Source: an uncultured Clostridium sp.
GTDB taxonomy: Bacteria > Bacillota > Clostridia > TANB77 > CAG-508
Reading direction: 5' to 3'
DNA: 43,697 bases
Assembly (NCBI GenBank): GCA_948468275.1
Contig: CAOKHI010000011.1
Coordinates: 1-43,697 of the forward strand
Positions 26,271 to 34,549 of the stretch are shown here, in pieces. The notes beneath the pieces are model-generated. The model was not told the origin of the DNA, ran no database searches, and saw only the letters and a list, made by a program, of their open reading frames with translations. The position numbers and the translations under genes are program-made. Each line of letters begins with the position of its first letter. Position 1 is the first letter of the stretch.

Positions 26271-28394
26271 TTAGTCTTGTATAACTCTTTCAAATGCTAC
26301 TTTTCTTGTTTCTTTATTTGCCTCTATTACCCTTATTTTTATTTTATCCCCTAATTTATATATTTTACTAGTTTTGTTACTAATTAAATGTTTATGCTCA
26401 TCATCATAAATAAAGTACTCATTTTCTCCTAAATTTTCAAATCTAATTAAACCTTCTACTGTATTTTCTAATTCTACAAATATACCAAATGCAGTAACAC
26501 TACTAATTATCCCATCATATACCTCACCAATTTTATTTTGCATATACTCTGCCTTTTTCAAATCTTGGCTATCTCTTTCTACTTTTTGTGCAATCTTTTC
26601 CCTATCAGACGATTGCTCTGCAACTTTAGTTGCTAGTTGTTTATATTTTTCCTTGAACTCTTCTTCTATATCATATTTTTTGTCTAAATATTTTGATATC
26701 ATTCTATGAATAAACAAATCAGGATATCTTCTTATTGGTGATGTAAAATGACAATAGTATTTGCTAGATATTCCAAAATGTCCTTTATTTTGGCTTTGAT
26801 ATGTTGCTACTTTTAGTGTTCTTAGTATAAGTGTTGATATTACCATTTCTTCTTCTTTACCTTTTATATCTTCTAATATTTTACTAAATGCCATTGGATG
26901 AATGTTATCTTTACTTCCTTTTATCTTGTATCCAAAATTATATAAAAACTTATTTAGTTCTACCACTTTTTCCATATTTGGTACTTCATGAACTCTATAT
27001 ATAAATGGTGCCTCTAGCCAGTAAAATTTTTCTGCTATTGTTTCATTTGCTGTTAGCATAAACTGCTCTATTAATGTATTTGCAAATGTTAACTCATATT
27101 TGCCTACATCTACTGCCCTTCCATTTTCATCTAAAGTAATCTTACTTTCTGGTATATCTAAATCAAGACTTCCTTGTAATTTTCTTCTATCTTCTAATAT
27201 ATGAGCAAGATCTGCCATTATTTTAAATTCTTCTATATATTTTTCATATTTTTTAGTTATTTTTTTATCTGAATTTTCTAGTATTTTATTTACATTTGTA
27301 TATGTCATTCTTTCAGTTACATTTATTACTGCCTTAAATATTTCAGATGATATTACATTTCCATTTTCATCTATTTCCATTTCAACAGATAGTGTAAAGC
27401 TGTCCTTTTTTGCATTTAAACTACATATTCCATTAGATAAATTTTTAGGTAACATAGGAATTACTCTATCTAGCATATAAATACTTGTTCCTCTATTTAA
27501 TGCTTCTTTATCTATTTTAGAATTTTCTTTTACATAATAGCTAACATCTGCTATGTGAACTCCTAATTTATAATTCCCATTAGGTAACTTTTTTACACAT
27601 ACTGCATCATCTAAATCTTTAGCATCTTCTCCATCTATTGTAAAAATAGTTTCATTTCTTAAATCTACTCTATTTGGTATATCTTTTTTCTCTACTTCTT
27701 CTTTAATATTTTTTGCTTCTTCTATAACATCTTTTGAAAATTCATATGGTAAGCCATATTCTTTAATTAGACACTCCATGTCTACTCCTGCTTCATCTAT
27801 GTCTCCTATTACTTCTACAATTTTACCCTCTGCATTTTTTCCTTTTTGTGGATATTTTGTTATTTTTACTACTACCTTTTGTTTATTTTTTGCTCCTAAA
27901 AAATTCTTTTTAGAAATAAATATATCTGTTACAATTCTTTTATCATCTGGTACTACAAAACCAAAATTTTTACTATCTTGAAATGTTCCTACTATTTTTT
28001 CTATATCTCTTTTAATTATTTTTACTATTTTTCCTTCTTTACTTTTTTGTTTTACATTTTCATCTAGTATCTTTACTAAAACTACATCTCCATTTAGTGC
28101 ATCATTTGTATTTTCAGAAGATATATGTATGTGTTCATCTTGTGTTATATCTATAAATCCAAATCCCTTTTCATGTGCCCTAAATGTTCCTTCTATATAT
28201 TTATCGTCCATAATAATATATTTATTTTTTCTGTTTTTTCTAATTTTATATTCAGATTCTAGTTCATTTAAAATATCTCTTAATTCTTCTTGTTCTTCTT
28301 TTGGAACCATTAAAACTTGTGTCATTTCCTTTAACTTCATTGGCACATAAGATGTATCTTTCATAAATTCCAAAATAGTTTCTTTTTTTCCCAT
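26271..28394 (-). CDS. rnr: Ribonuclease R
   Basis: RNase R is a 3'-5' exoribonuclease that degrades structured RNA and works with tmRNA in quality control. The 707-aa protein shows an N-terminal winged-helix/CSD region, the RNB catalytic domain with DLDDAVCV (Asp metal ligands), GVHIADVSYYV and SPIRRYPDL, and a C-terminal S1 domain (GIISSVTAFGIFVEL). Length is typical. secG lies 0.2 kb upstream, the usual Firmicutes secG-rnr neighbourhood. Confidence 0.97.
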   Translation of the reverse strand: MGKKETILEFMKDTSYVPMKLKEMTQVLMVPKEEQEELRDILNELESEYKIRKNRKNKYIIMDDKYIEGTFRAHEKGFGFIDITQDEHIHISSENTNDALNGDVVLVKILDENVKQKSKEGKIVKIIKRDIEKIVGTFQDSKNFGFVVPDDKRIVTDIFISKKNFLGAKNKQKVVVKITKYPQKGKNAEGKIVEVIGDIDEAGVDMECLIKEYGLPYEFSKDVIEEAKNIKEEVEKKDIPNRVDLRNETIFTIDGEDAKDLDDAVCVKKLPNGNYKLGVHIADVSYYVKENSKIDKEALNRGTSIYMLDRVIPMLPKNLSNGICSLNAKKDSFTLSVEMEIDENGNVISSEIFKAVINVTERMTYTNVNKILENSDKKITKKYEKYIEEFKIMADLAHILEDRRKLQGSLDLDIPESKITLDENGRAVDVGKYELTFANTLIEQFMLTANETIAEKFYWLEAPFIYRVHEVPNMEKVVELNKFLYNFGYKIKGSKDNIHPMAFSKILEDIKGKEEEMVISTLILRTLKVATYQSQNKGHFGISSKYYCHFTSPIRRYPDLFIHRMISKYLDKKYDIEEEFKEKYKQLATKVAEQSSDREKIAQKVERDSQDLKKAEYMQNKIGEVYDGIISSVTAFGIFVELENTVEGLIRFENLGENEYFIYDDEHKHLISNKTSKIYKLGDKIKIRVIEANKETRKVAFERVIQD

Positions 28395-28529
28395 ATTTCA
28401 TCCTCATATAATATATTTAGGTTTTCAAATGGGATTTACCTATAAACCCATGTATATTTTTATACAAAACGTGATATGATTTATGTTAATATTGCAGACT
28501 TTTTTCAATCCTTCAAATATAATAAAATT

Positions 28530-28549
28530 GGAGCAACCAATGCTGCTCC
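28530..28549 (-). terminator. Terminator after secG
   Basis: GGAGCA/TGCTCC arms (28530-28535, 28544-28549) with an 8-nt loop, followed on the minus strand by AATTTTATT, 20 bp beyond the secG stop. Confidence 0.6.
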
Positions 28550-28569
28550 TTATTAGTATAAACAATTAC

Positions 28570-28818
28570 TTACATTACATACACAATTGAAAGTGCAATT
28601 GTTAAAATTGCAAAAATTACACCTAAAATTATTGTCCATCTTTTCAACTTTCCTTCTTTTGTTCTTCCTTTATTTTTCTCATAAAAATTACTTGATGAAG
28701 AACCTGTCATTGTACTAGATAAACCACCATCTTCTTTAGATTGCATCATTGCTACAATTATTAATGCCAAGCATACTACTGCATAAATTCCTATTAAACC
28801 ATATTTTACTATTTCCAT
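28570..28818 (-). CDS. secG: Preprotein translocase subunit SecG
   Basis: SecG assists SecYEA-driven protein export. The 82-aa protein has two membrane segments (about residues 5-22 and 61-80) joined by a Gly/Ser-rich cytoplasmic loop with GGLSSTMTGSSS, the typical SecG arrangement. A GGAGG-type site lies before the ATG. It precedes rnr on the same strand but is separated by a terminator. Confidence 0.93.
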   Translation of the reverse strand: MEIVKYGLIGIYAVVCLALIIVAMMQSKEDGGLSSTMTGSSSSNFYEKNKGRTKEGKLKRWTIILGVIFAILTIALSIVYVM

Positions 28819-28895
28819 ATATATATCCTCCCACGGCTTTTTTATTTACAACATTGATATTTTAGCATATAATTAAATTAATTGCAAATGTTTTT

Positions 28896-29090
28896 TTACA
28901 ATACATTAAAATATATCAAAAAAGCTCCAATAATTGCTATAACAAAACCTAAAATTTTAAATCCATTTGTGGCTTCATTTTGATCACCAAAACCAAATAA
29001 TTTTTTAGTTAAACTTCGTGCATCATAAATCATAATTGTTCCAAATAAAACAATTATAACACCTATCATTATCAATACAATCTTTAACAT
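28896..29090 (-). CDS. Small membrane protein (64 aa)
   Basis: Two hydrophobic segments (about residues 1-20 and 45-62) flank a short charged loop (YDARSLTKKLFGFGDQNEA). The ATG at 29090 is chosen over an ATG three codons earlier because AAAGGATG lies at the correct distance. The family is common in Clostridia but has no assigned function that I know. It sits between recG and secG on the same strand. Confidence 0.7.
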   Translation of the reverse strand: MLKIVLIMIGVIIVLFGTIMIYDARSLTKKLFGFGDQNEATNGFKILGFVIAIIGAFLIYFNVL

Positions 29091-29185
29091 AATCAACATC
29101 CTTTATATATTTTTTCAATTATTCTTTCTTCTATTTAATACATTTATTTTACCAACTTTGTTAGTAAAAGTCAATTATGTAAATG

Positions 29186-31239
29186 CTATAATTCTAATCT
29201 ATTTTGAAACTTTTCTTCTACCATTTTTTTGCACTTTTCATTTTTTTCTTTATCTAAGTTTGGATCATCTTGTATTATTTTTAGTGCTAAACTTTGTACC
29301 ATTTTTAGCATTGGCATATCTTCAAATAAATTGGCTATTTTGAATTCTGGTATTCCATGTTGCTTAGTTCCAAAAAACTCTCCTGAACCTCTTAATTCTA
29401 AGTCCTTTTCTGAAATTACAAAACCATCATTTGTAGATTGCATTACATTCATTCGTTGCCTTATAATTTCAGAATTTCCTTGATATTTCAGTATACAGTA
29501 AGATTTATACTCTCCTCTTCCTACTCTTCCCCTTAATTGATGCAACTGTGCAAGTCCAAATCTTTCTGCATTTTGTATTATCATTATACTTGCATTTGGC
29601 ACATTTACCCCTACTTCTATTACAGTCGTTGAAATAAGTATATCTATATTTCCATTTTTAAATTCTTCCATTATTTGATCTTTTTCCTTTGGTTTCATTT
29701 TACCATGCAAATATTCTACCCTATAATCCTTAAATACATTTTCTTTATATATTTCAACTAATTCCATAACAGATTTTGCATTTATTTCTTCACTTTCTTC
29801 TACTAATGGACATACTATATATGCTTGCCTCCCCTCTTGTATTTGTTTTTTTACAAAATTATTTACTCTTTCTTCTAAACCTTTTGTAACAGCAAATGTA
29901 TCTATCTTTTTTCTATTTGGTGGCAATTCATCTATTATAGAAATGTCTAAATCTCCATATAATATTAATGCAAGTGTTCTAGGTATTGGTGTTGCTGTCA
30001 TAACTAATACATCTGGATTTGTTCCTTTATTTGAAATTATTGTTCTTTGTCTTACTCCAAATCTATGTTGTTCATCTGTAATTACTAACCCTAAGTTTTT
30101 GAATATTACATCATCTTCTAATATAGCATGTGTTCCTATTAGTACATCTATTTCCCCATTTAATAATCGTTCTAATATATCTTGCTTTTTCTTTTTAGTA
30201 ATTCCACTTGTTAATAATTCACATTTTATATTAAACTTTTCTAAAACCCCGTGAAAATCCTTCCATATGCTGTGCTGCAAGAATTGCTGTTGGTGCCATT
30301 ATTGCCATTTGATATCCACTTTTCACAGCTTTATAAGCTGCAATTATTGCAACTACTGTTTTACCTGAGCCAACATCTCCTTGAAGCAATCTGTTCATTG
30401 GTTTGCTTTTTTCCATATCGTTATCTATTTCTTCTAAAACTCTTAACTGTGCTTTTGTTAATTTGAATGGTAATTCATTTATTACATCTGACATATTTGC
30501 TTCTTTACTAAATTGAATTCCTTTTTCTTCTTTTGAATATTTATTTTTTAAACTAAGAAGTGCAAGTTGCATACTTAATAATTCTTCAAATACAAGCCTT
30601 CTTCGTGCACTTTCAAAATCCTTAAAATCACTTGGAAAATGTATTTTATTAATCGCTTCATTAATATTAGGTAAATTATATTCATTAACTATATACTCTG
30701 GAATTGTTTCTTCTAATTTATTATCAACTAAGCTTAAAGCATTTTCCATAATTTGCCTAATAACATTTCCGAGATAAACTATATGTTAAAGGATATATTG
30801 GTACTATTTTTCCAGTATTTTTATTTGCTCCTTCATCATCAAAAGTTGGAGAAACCATTTGAATAGAACCATTTTTTCTTGTTACTTTACCATAAAAATT
30901 ATATTTTTCTCCTAATTTAAATCTATTTTTTAAATATCCTTGATTATACCATGTAATAACTGCTGAATCTGTATCATCACGAACTACCAATTTATACATA
31001 GTCATATTTCTTCGATGTGTCCTAATCTCATTCATTCTAGATACAACAATTGCTTCTATTAACACTTCTTGTCCATCAATAGCATCTGCAATTTTTACTG
31101 GTTTACTCCTGTCTTCATGCTCACGTGGATAATATGTAATTAAATCTTTTAATGTATATATTCCTAATTTGTTTAATAAAACTACTCTATTAGGTCCAAC
31201 ACCTTTTATATATTTTACATCTTTATTTAAATCTACCAT
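29186..31239 (-). CDS. recG: ATP-dependent helicase RecG, with two +1 frameshifts, both at in-frame CGG
   Basis: RecG remodels stalled forks and Holliday junctions. The gene lies in three frames. Part 1 (31239-30771; ATG behind AGAGGTAAAG) holds the wedge/OB domain and reads YPLTYSLS-CGG, stopping four codons later. Skipping the C at 30771 gives SLSGNVIRQIMENAL. Part 2 carries Walker A (LQGDVGSGKT) and MAPTAILAAQHMEGFS-CGG, stopping six codons later. Skipping the C at 30251 gives FSGVLEKFNIK. Part 3 carries DEQHRFG, TATPIPRTL, VGVNVPNA and QLRGRVGR. Two skips give 683 aa, the normal RecG length, with all helicase motifs intact and no other lesion. Because two shifts are needed in series, frameshifting would have to be efficient for useful amounts of RecG. 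Confidence 0.92.
30249..30251 (-). other. +1 frameshift site 4: TCA-CGG-G in recG
   Basis: The coding strand reads TTT TCA CGG GGT TTT. Dropping the C at 30251 gives TTT TCA GGG GTT TTA (FSGVL), restoring the RecG helicase frame. The zero frame ends at TAA after five more codons. The preceding codon TCA is the same as in the priA site. Confidence 0.85.
30769..30771 (-). other. +1 frameshift site 5: TCT-CGG-A in recG
   Basis: The coding strand reads AGT TTA TCT CGG AAA. Dropping the C at 30771 gives AGT TTA TCT GGA AAT (SLSGN) and continues into the helicase domain. The zero frame ends at TAG after three codons. Homologues often have Gln here (GLSQ), so this position does not by itself prove glycine. 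Confidence 0.85.
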
Positions 31240-31371
31240 ATCTTTACCTCTTATGTTATTGTAAATTCCTATATAATATTTAATCAAATAAATCGATATT
31301 GTAGGTGCAATTATATAGTAACTATTGCAAAACCATTGTAACAATAATAAATAAAAAAATCAATAAAACTA

Positions 31372-31400
31372 TTGTATTTTTTTTTATACTATGGTAAAAT
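31372..31400 (+). promoter_or_regulatory. Promoter of rpmB
   Basis: TTGTAT (31372-31377) and TAAAAT (31395-31400) are spaced 17 bp apart, 44 bp upstream of the rpmB start. An AGGAGGTG ribosome binding site follows at about 31428-31434. Confidence 0.55.
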
Positions 31401-31444
31401 TGCTAATAGACAATTTATTAACTTTATAGGAGGTGCAATAGAAA

Positions 31445-31642
31445 ATGGCAAAATGTGAAATATGTGAAAAAACTTTAGCTCATGGAAATAAAATTAGTAT
31501 AGCTCGTTCTCATGTTAGTAGAAGATCTACTAGAACTTGGAAACCAAATTTAAGAAGTGTAAAGGTTTTAATCGATGGTCAACCTAAAAGAATACATGTA
31601 TGTGCTAAATGTTTACGTGCTGGAAAAGTAAAAAGAGCTTAG
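31445..31642 (+). CDS. rpmB: 50S ribosomal protein L28
   Basis: The 65-aa sequence starts MAKCEICEK and contains RSHVSRRSTRTWKPN and a C-terminal CAKCLRAGKV. Two CxxC pairs show the zinc-binding (C+) form of L28. It is a single-gene unit with its own promoter and terminator, divergent from recG and convergent with spoVM, as in other Firmicutes. Confidence 0.97.
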   Translation: MAKCEICEKTLAHGNKISIARSHVSRRSTRTWKPNLRSVKVLIDGQPKRIHVCAKCLRAGKVKRA

Positions 31643-31650
31643 GATAAATT

Positions 31651-31677
31651 AAAAGTAGGAAATATCCTACTTTTTTG
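31651..31677. terminator. Bidirectional terminator of rpmB and spoVM
   Basis: AAAAGTAGGA/TCCTACTTTT stem with a 4-nt loop and a T-run on the plus strand, placed exactly between the rpmB stop and the spoVM stop (31678). The opposite strand also shows a T-rich tail. Confidence 0.8.
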
Positions 31678-31752
31678 TTATTCTTTTATTCCAAATATTA
31701 ATTTTACAAAACCCCTTAAAAATTTGGGTACTTTTTTTACTACTATTTGCAT
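31678..31752 (-). CDS. spoVM: SpoVM, tiny spore-coat-anchoring peptide (24 aa)
   Basis: The peptide MQIVVKKVPKFLRGFVKLIF matches SpoVM of Bacillus (26 aa, core KLPKFLGGIVRAMLG). The proline at position 9, which kinks the amphipathic helix, is conserved, as is the KFL-G core. SpoVM binds the convex forespore membrane and recruits the coat ATPase SpoIVA. AAAAGGAGAG lies 8 nt before the ATG. Its place next to rpmB and recG is the conserved Firmicutes location, which supports the call despite the small size. A larger in-frame ORF covering this region is an artefact of reading upstream through the neighbouring membrane-protein gene. Confidence 0.88.
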   Translation of the reverse strand: MQIVVKKVPKFLRGFVKLIFGIKE

Positions 31753-31775
31753 ATGTATCCACTCTCCTTTTACTT

Positions 31776-31925
31776 TTAGCATGCAAGCCAAATAAGTCCT
31801 AATACAAGTACTGCTACTCCTATTATGAATAACCATCCAGCTACTGGAAGTAATAAAACTAATAATACTCCTAACCCCATTCCTATTAAGGCTACTCCAC
31901 AAGTCTTTTTTAGTAATCCAAACAT
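31776..31925 (-). CDS. Small hydrophobic protein upstream of spoVM (49 aa)
   Basis: Starting MFGLLKKTCGVALIGMGLGV and ending WLAC, this is almost entirely two membrane-spanning stretches with a central LLPVAGW turn. A strong GGAGGT lies before the ATG at 31925. It ends 23 nt before spoVM on the same strand, so the two are probably co-transcribed, which suggests a sporulation role. I know no function for it. Confidence 0.65.
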   Translation of the reverse strand: MFGLLKKTCGVALIGMGLGVLLVLLLPVAGWLFIIGVAVLVLGLIWLAC

Positions 31926-31989
31926 AATATATTACCTCCAATCTCTTTAATATATTATATTAATTTATGTAAAAAAGGTGATTAATTAT

Positions 31990-32637
31990 ATGAAACTTAA
32001 AAAAAATGAAATAATTGATATTGTAAATATTTTAAAATTAACTTATCCAGATGCTACATGTAGTTTAGATTTTAAAACTCCATTTGAACTTGTTGTAGCA
32101 GTCATGCTTTCTGCTCAATGCACAGATGAAAGAGTTAACAAAACTACTCCTTCTATATTTTGTAAATATTCCTCTCCAGAAGATTTTGCAAATATAGATA
32201 TACATGAATTAGAAAACATTATTCATCCTTGCGGTTTTTATAAAAACAAAGCAAAAAATATTAAAGCATGTGCTAAAAAAATAGTAGAAGATTTTAATGG
32301 TATTGTTCCTAATACTATGGAAAAATTAATTACTCTTCCTGGTGTTGGCAGAAAAAGTGCAAATGTTATTTTGCTAGAAGTTTTTGGCATTGCAGAAGGA
32401 ATTGCTGTTGATACACATGCTAAAAGAATTTCTAACAAAGTAGGTCTTTCTTCTAAAAATGATCCTGAAAAAATTGAACAAGATTTAATAAAACTATTTC
32501 CAAAAGAATATTTAAAAGATATAAATCATTTATTTGTATGGCATGGAAGAAATACATGTAATGCTCGTACTCCAAAATGTAATTTATGTCCTATTAATAA
32601 ATATTGTAATAGTTATTATTTATCTAAAAATGTATAA
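31990..32637 (+). CDS. nth: Endonuclease III (DNA glycosylase/AP lyase)
   Basis: Nth removes oxidised pyrimidines in base excision repair. The 215-aa protein has the HhH-GPD core: VAVMLSAQCTDERVN, the hairpin LPGVGRKSANVIL with catalytic Lys, VDTHAKRISNK with catalytic Asp, and a C-terminal 4Fe-4S loop (C-x6-C-x2-C-x5-C; CNARTPKCNLCPINKYC). The ATG at 31990 has AAAGGTG upstream; an in-frame GTG at 31978 lies inside that binding site and is not preferred. Unlike the recombination genes nearby, it is unbroken and has no CGG. Confidence 0.96.
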   Translation: MKLKKNEIIDIVNILKLTYPDATCSLDFKTPFELVVAVMLSAQCTDERVNKTTPSIFCKYSSPEDFANIDIHELENIIHPCGFYKNKAKNIKACAKKIVEDFNGIVPNTMEKLITLPGVGRKSANVILLEVFGIAEGIAVDTHAKRISNKVGLSSKNDPEKIEQDLIKLFPKEYLKDINHLFVWHGRNTCNARTPKCNLCPINKYCNSYYLSKNV

Positions 32638-32679
32638 AATTTTATTCTATACTAATAATAAACTTTAGAGGTGATTGTT

Positions 32680-32805
32680 TTGACAAACATTAATTGTTCT
32701 GCTAATTGTGTCTATCAAAAAGATGGCAAATGCTGTTTTGAAAACATTTCTTCTAAAGTGTCTACCCCTAATTCAAATTGTGCATATTTTGTAAACAAGA
32801 ATTAG
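32680..32805 (+). CDS. Small Cys-rich protein downstream of nth (41 aa)
   Basis: Reading from a TTG start behind GAGGTGATT, the 41-residue product begins MTNINCSANCVYQKDGKCCF and ends CAYFVNKN. The spacing of its five cysteines and the C-AYF ending resemble small zinc-binding-type proteins that are widespread in Clostridia and often misannotated. It lies 42 nt after nth on the same strand and ends in a strong hairpin. Function unknown. Confidence 0.65.
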   Translation: MTNINCSANCVYQKDGKCCFENISSKVSTPNSNCAYFVNKN

Positions 32806-32839
32806 AAGTTGGAAGTTAGATTTTACTTCCAACTTCTAA
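32803..32839 (+). terminator. Terminator of nth/Cys-rich gene
   Basis: A perfect 15-bp stem (TTAGAAGTTGGAAGT at 32803-32817 and its complement at 32825-32839) begins in the stop codon of the Cys-rich gene. The tail is T/C-rich rather than a clean T-run. Confidence 0.65.
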
Positions 32840-32851
32840 TTCCTCTTCATC

Positions 32852-32880
32852 TTGACAAATATAGTTTTTAGTTATATAGT
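32852..32880 (+). promoter_or_regulatory. Promoter of the bactofilin-like membrane protein gene
   Basis: Consensus -35 TTGACA (32852-32857) and -10 TATAGT (32875-32880), 17-bp spacer, with TTAGGAGG shortly before the ATG at 32918. Confidence 0.7.
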
Positions 32881-32917
32881 TTATCTATAAAAAATATATG
32901 TTTAGGAGGATTTAATA

Positions 32918-34159
32918 ATGTTAAAGTTTAAATCAAAATTATTCGTTGTTTTTGTTGCTTTAATGCTTTTAGTTTCTACTATCTGCTTTGCAACAGATGC
33001 ACAAAATGTTTCTACTGTTCCTGGCGATAATGCTAGAACTGGTGAACCAGTACCTACTAGTGGAACTAATGAAGTAACTACTAATGAAACAGGTGATACA
33101 ACAACTTCTGGAGATTCTAATGATCATACACATGAGGATTTAGCTGACCAAATTTTAAATGACGACTTGTACATGTTTGATAATAATGTAGTTATGGACA
33201 AATTAGTTGATGGTAATGCTTATTTATTTGGTAATAATGTTGAAGTTTCTGGTCGTGTAAATGGTAATTTATATGTATTTGGAAATACAATAACTTTTAA
33301 AAGTGGTTCATATGTTGTAAATTCTATTTTTATTGCTGGTAGACAAGTAGATCTAGATACACAAGCAAATGACATATATATTGCTGGTGATACTGTAAAT
33401 ATTTCTTATGACACTTTTATAGTAAGAGATTTAAGAGTTGGTGCAAACAATCTTAATTTTAATGGTTGTGTTGGTAGAAATGCTTTTATTGATGCAAATA
33501 ACTTCGACTTCATAAAAAATGGTGAACAATCTGCTCTTGTATATGGTAATTTAGATTATACATCTACTAACAAATTAGAACTTTCTTCTGAAGATGTACA
33601 AGGAAATATAAATTATAAAGAGCCTGTTGTATATGATGAAGATTCTATACAAGATATTATTTTTGACAAAATAAATAGTTTATTAGCATCATTATTATTC
33701 ACAATAGTTGTTTATTTATTAGCTTTATGGATTGCACCAAACTTTATGAAAAAATCTGCTTCTTTTGTTTCTACAAAAGCAATCCCTGCAATTGGAATTG
33801 GATTTTTAACTTTAATTTTAATCCCTGTTGCTTGTTTTATATTACTATGCTCTACTGTTGGTGTATCTGCATCTTTTGCTTTATTAGGATTATATATATT
33901 AATACTATTAATTTGCTCTTCTATTGTAAGCATATGTATTACTAATAAAATTAAAGAACAATATAAATTTGATAAAAAATCTAAGGTTGCATTAACTCTT
34001 GTTATAACAGCAATTGTTCTTTGGGCATTACAACAAATACCATTTATCGGTGGTTGGATAGGTTTCTTACTTGCAATTATTGGGCTTGGAGTTATGTTTA
34101 TGTATTTATTTACTAAAAACAAAAAAGATAATAATAATTCTACAGAAGCAGTAGCTTAA
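32918..34159 (+). CDS. Exported membrane protein with bactofilin-like beta region (413 aa)
   Basis: A signal peptide (about residues 1-25) is followed by a Thr/Asn/Gly-rich linker (30-75). Next comes a region of short repeats of the type NGNLYVFGNTI and AYLFGNNVEVSGRV (about 85-235), resembling the beta-helix repeats of polymer-forming bactofilins. Four hydrophobic segments follow (about 265-285, 300-325, 328-350 and 365-395). This layout suggests a membrane-anchored surface scaffold, but no function is proven. It is a single gene on the plus strand with a good promoter, and its codon use is like the core genes. Confidence 0.75.
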   Translation: MLKFKSKLFVVFVALMLLVSTICFATDAQNVSTVPGDNARTGEPVPTSGTNEVTTNETGDTTTSGDSNDHTHEDLADQILNDDLYMFDNNVVMDKLVDGNAYLFGNNVEVSGRVNGNLYVFGNTITFKSGSYVVNSIFIAGRQVDLDTQANDIYIAGDTVNISYDTFIVRDLRVGANNLNFNGCVGRNAFIDANNFDFIKNGEQSALVYGNLDYTSTNKLELSSEDVQGNINYKEPVVYDEDSIQDIIFDKINSLLASLLFTIVVYLLALWIAPNFMKKSASFVSTKAIPAIGIGFLTLILIPVACFILLCSTVGVSASFALLGLYILILLICSSIVSICITNKIKEQYKFDKKSKVALTLVITAIVLWALQQIPFIGGWIGFLLAIIGLGVMFMYLFTKNKKDNNNSTEAVA

Positions 34160-34206
34160 TTTCAAACTACCATACTAAATTGCTTTGAAATTAAATAATA
34201 ATGACT

Positions 34207-34549
34207 TTAATTTAAATTCGAATTTAAAAATTCTATAATTTCATTTTTATGTATTTCAAAAAATAAATTTGAATTTTGTTTACAACTAAAAATATATATA
34301 ATATGTATTTCACTTTTAATTTCAGAAATATAATAAATTAGTCTAAATTCTTTAAAAACAATTCTCGAAAACGCTTGTCTTGCAATTCAAGAACATATCT
34401 TCCCATATATGGTACTTGTTGTATATCGAGAATTGTTTTATAATACCATTTAAAACCTTGCTTGCATATTTAGGTGAAATTTTTATTGAATAATTATATA
34501 TATCGCCAATTGCAAACTTTGCATTATCCGATATCAGAACTTCCATCAT
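34207..34549 (-). pseudogene. ParE/RelE-type toxin, broken by two single-base indels
   Basis: Three successive frames together give a ParE/RelE-like toxin: an N-terminus with ISDNAKFAIGDIYNYSIKISPKYA, then (frame 2) ILDIQQVPYMGRYVLELQD and RFREL, then (frame 3) KEFRLIYYISEIKSEIHIIY. The breaks fall in an A-run (near 34457) and a T-run (near 34363), and neither involves CGG. As read, only 65 aa would be made, lacking the C-terminal strand. It overlaps the antitoxin gene by 26 nt, the normal arrangement, so this is a decayed toxin or a pair of homopolymer errors. Confidence 0.75.

Noticed and set aside
8604..30771. Explaining the five core-gene breaks as random sequencing or assembly indels
   Set aside because: Random long-read errors favour homopolymers, vary in base and sign, and fall at any codon position. 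All five here insert the same base (C) directly before GG, always at the first position of a glycine codon. A systematic artefact is not excluded, and resequencing is listed as the decisive test, but it is not the simplest reading.
8604..30771. A prfB-like programmed frameshift with upstream Shine-Dalgarno stimulator
   Set aside because: AGGT- or AAGGA-like sequences occur upstream of three sites but not of the 11819 and 30771 sites, and spacing differs. No shared slippery P-site codon is seen.
31678..31941. An 87-aa ORF covering the spoVM region
   Set aside because: Two shorter frames, each with its own ribosome binding site, explain the sequence better: spoVM (24 aa) and a 49-aa membrane protein in another frame.
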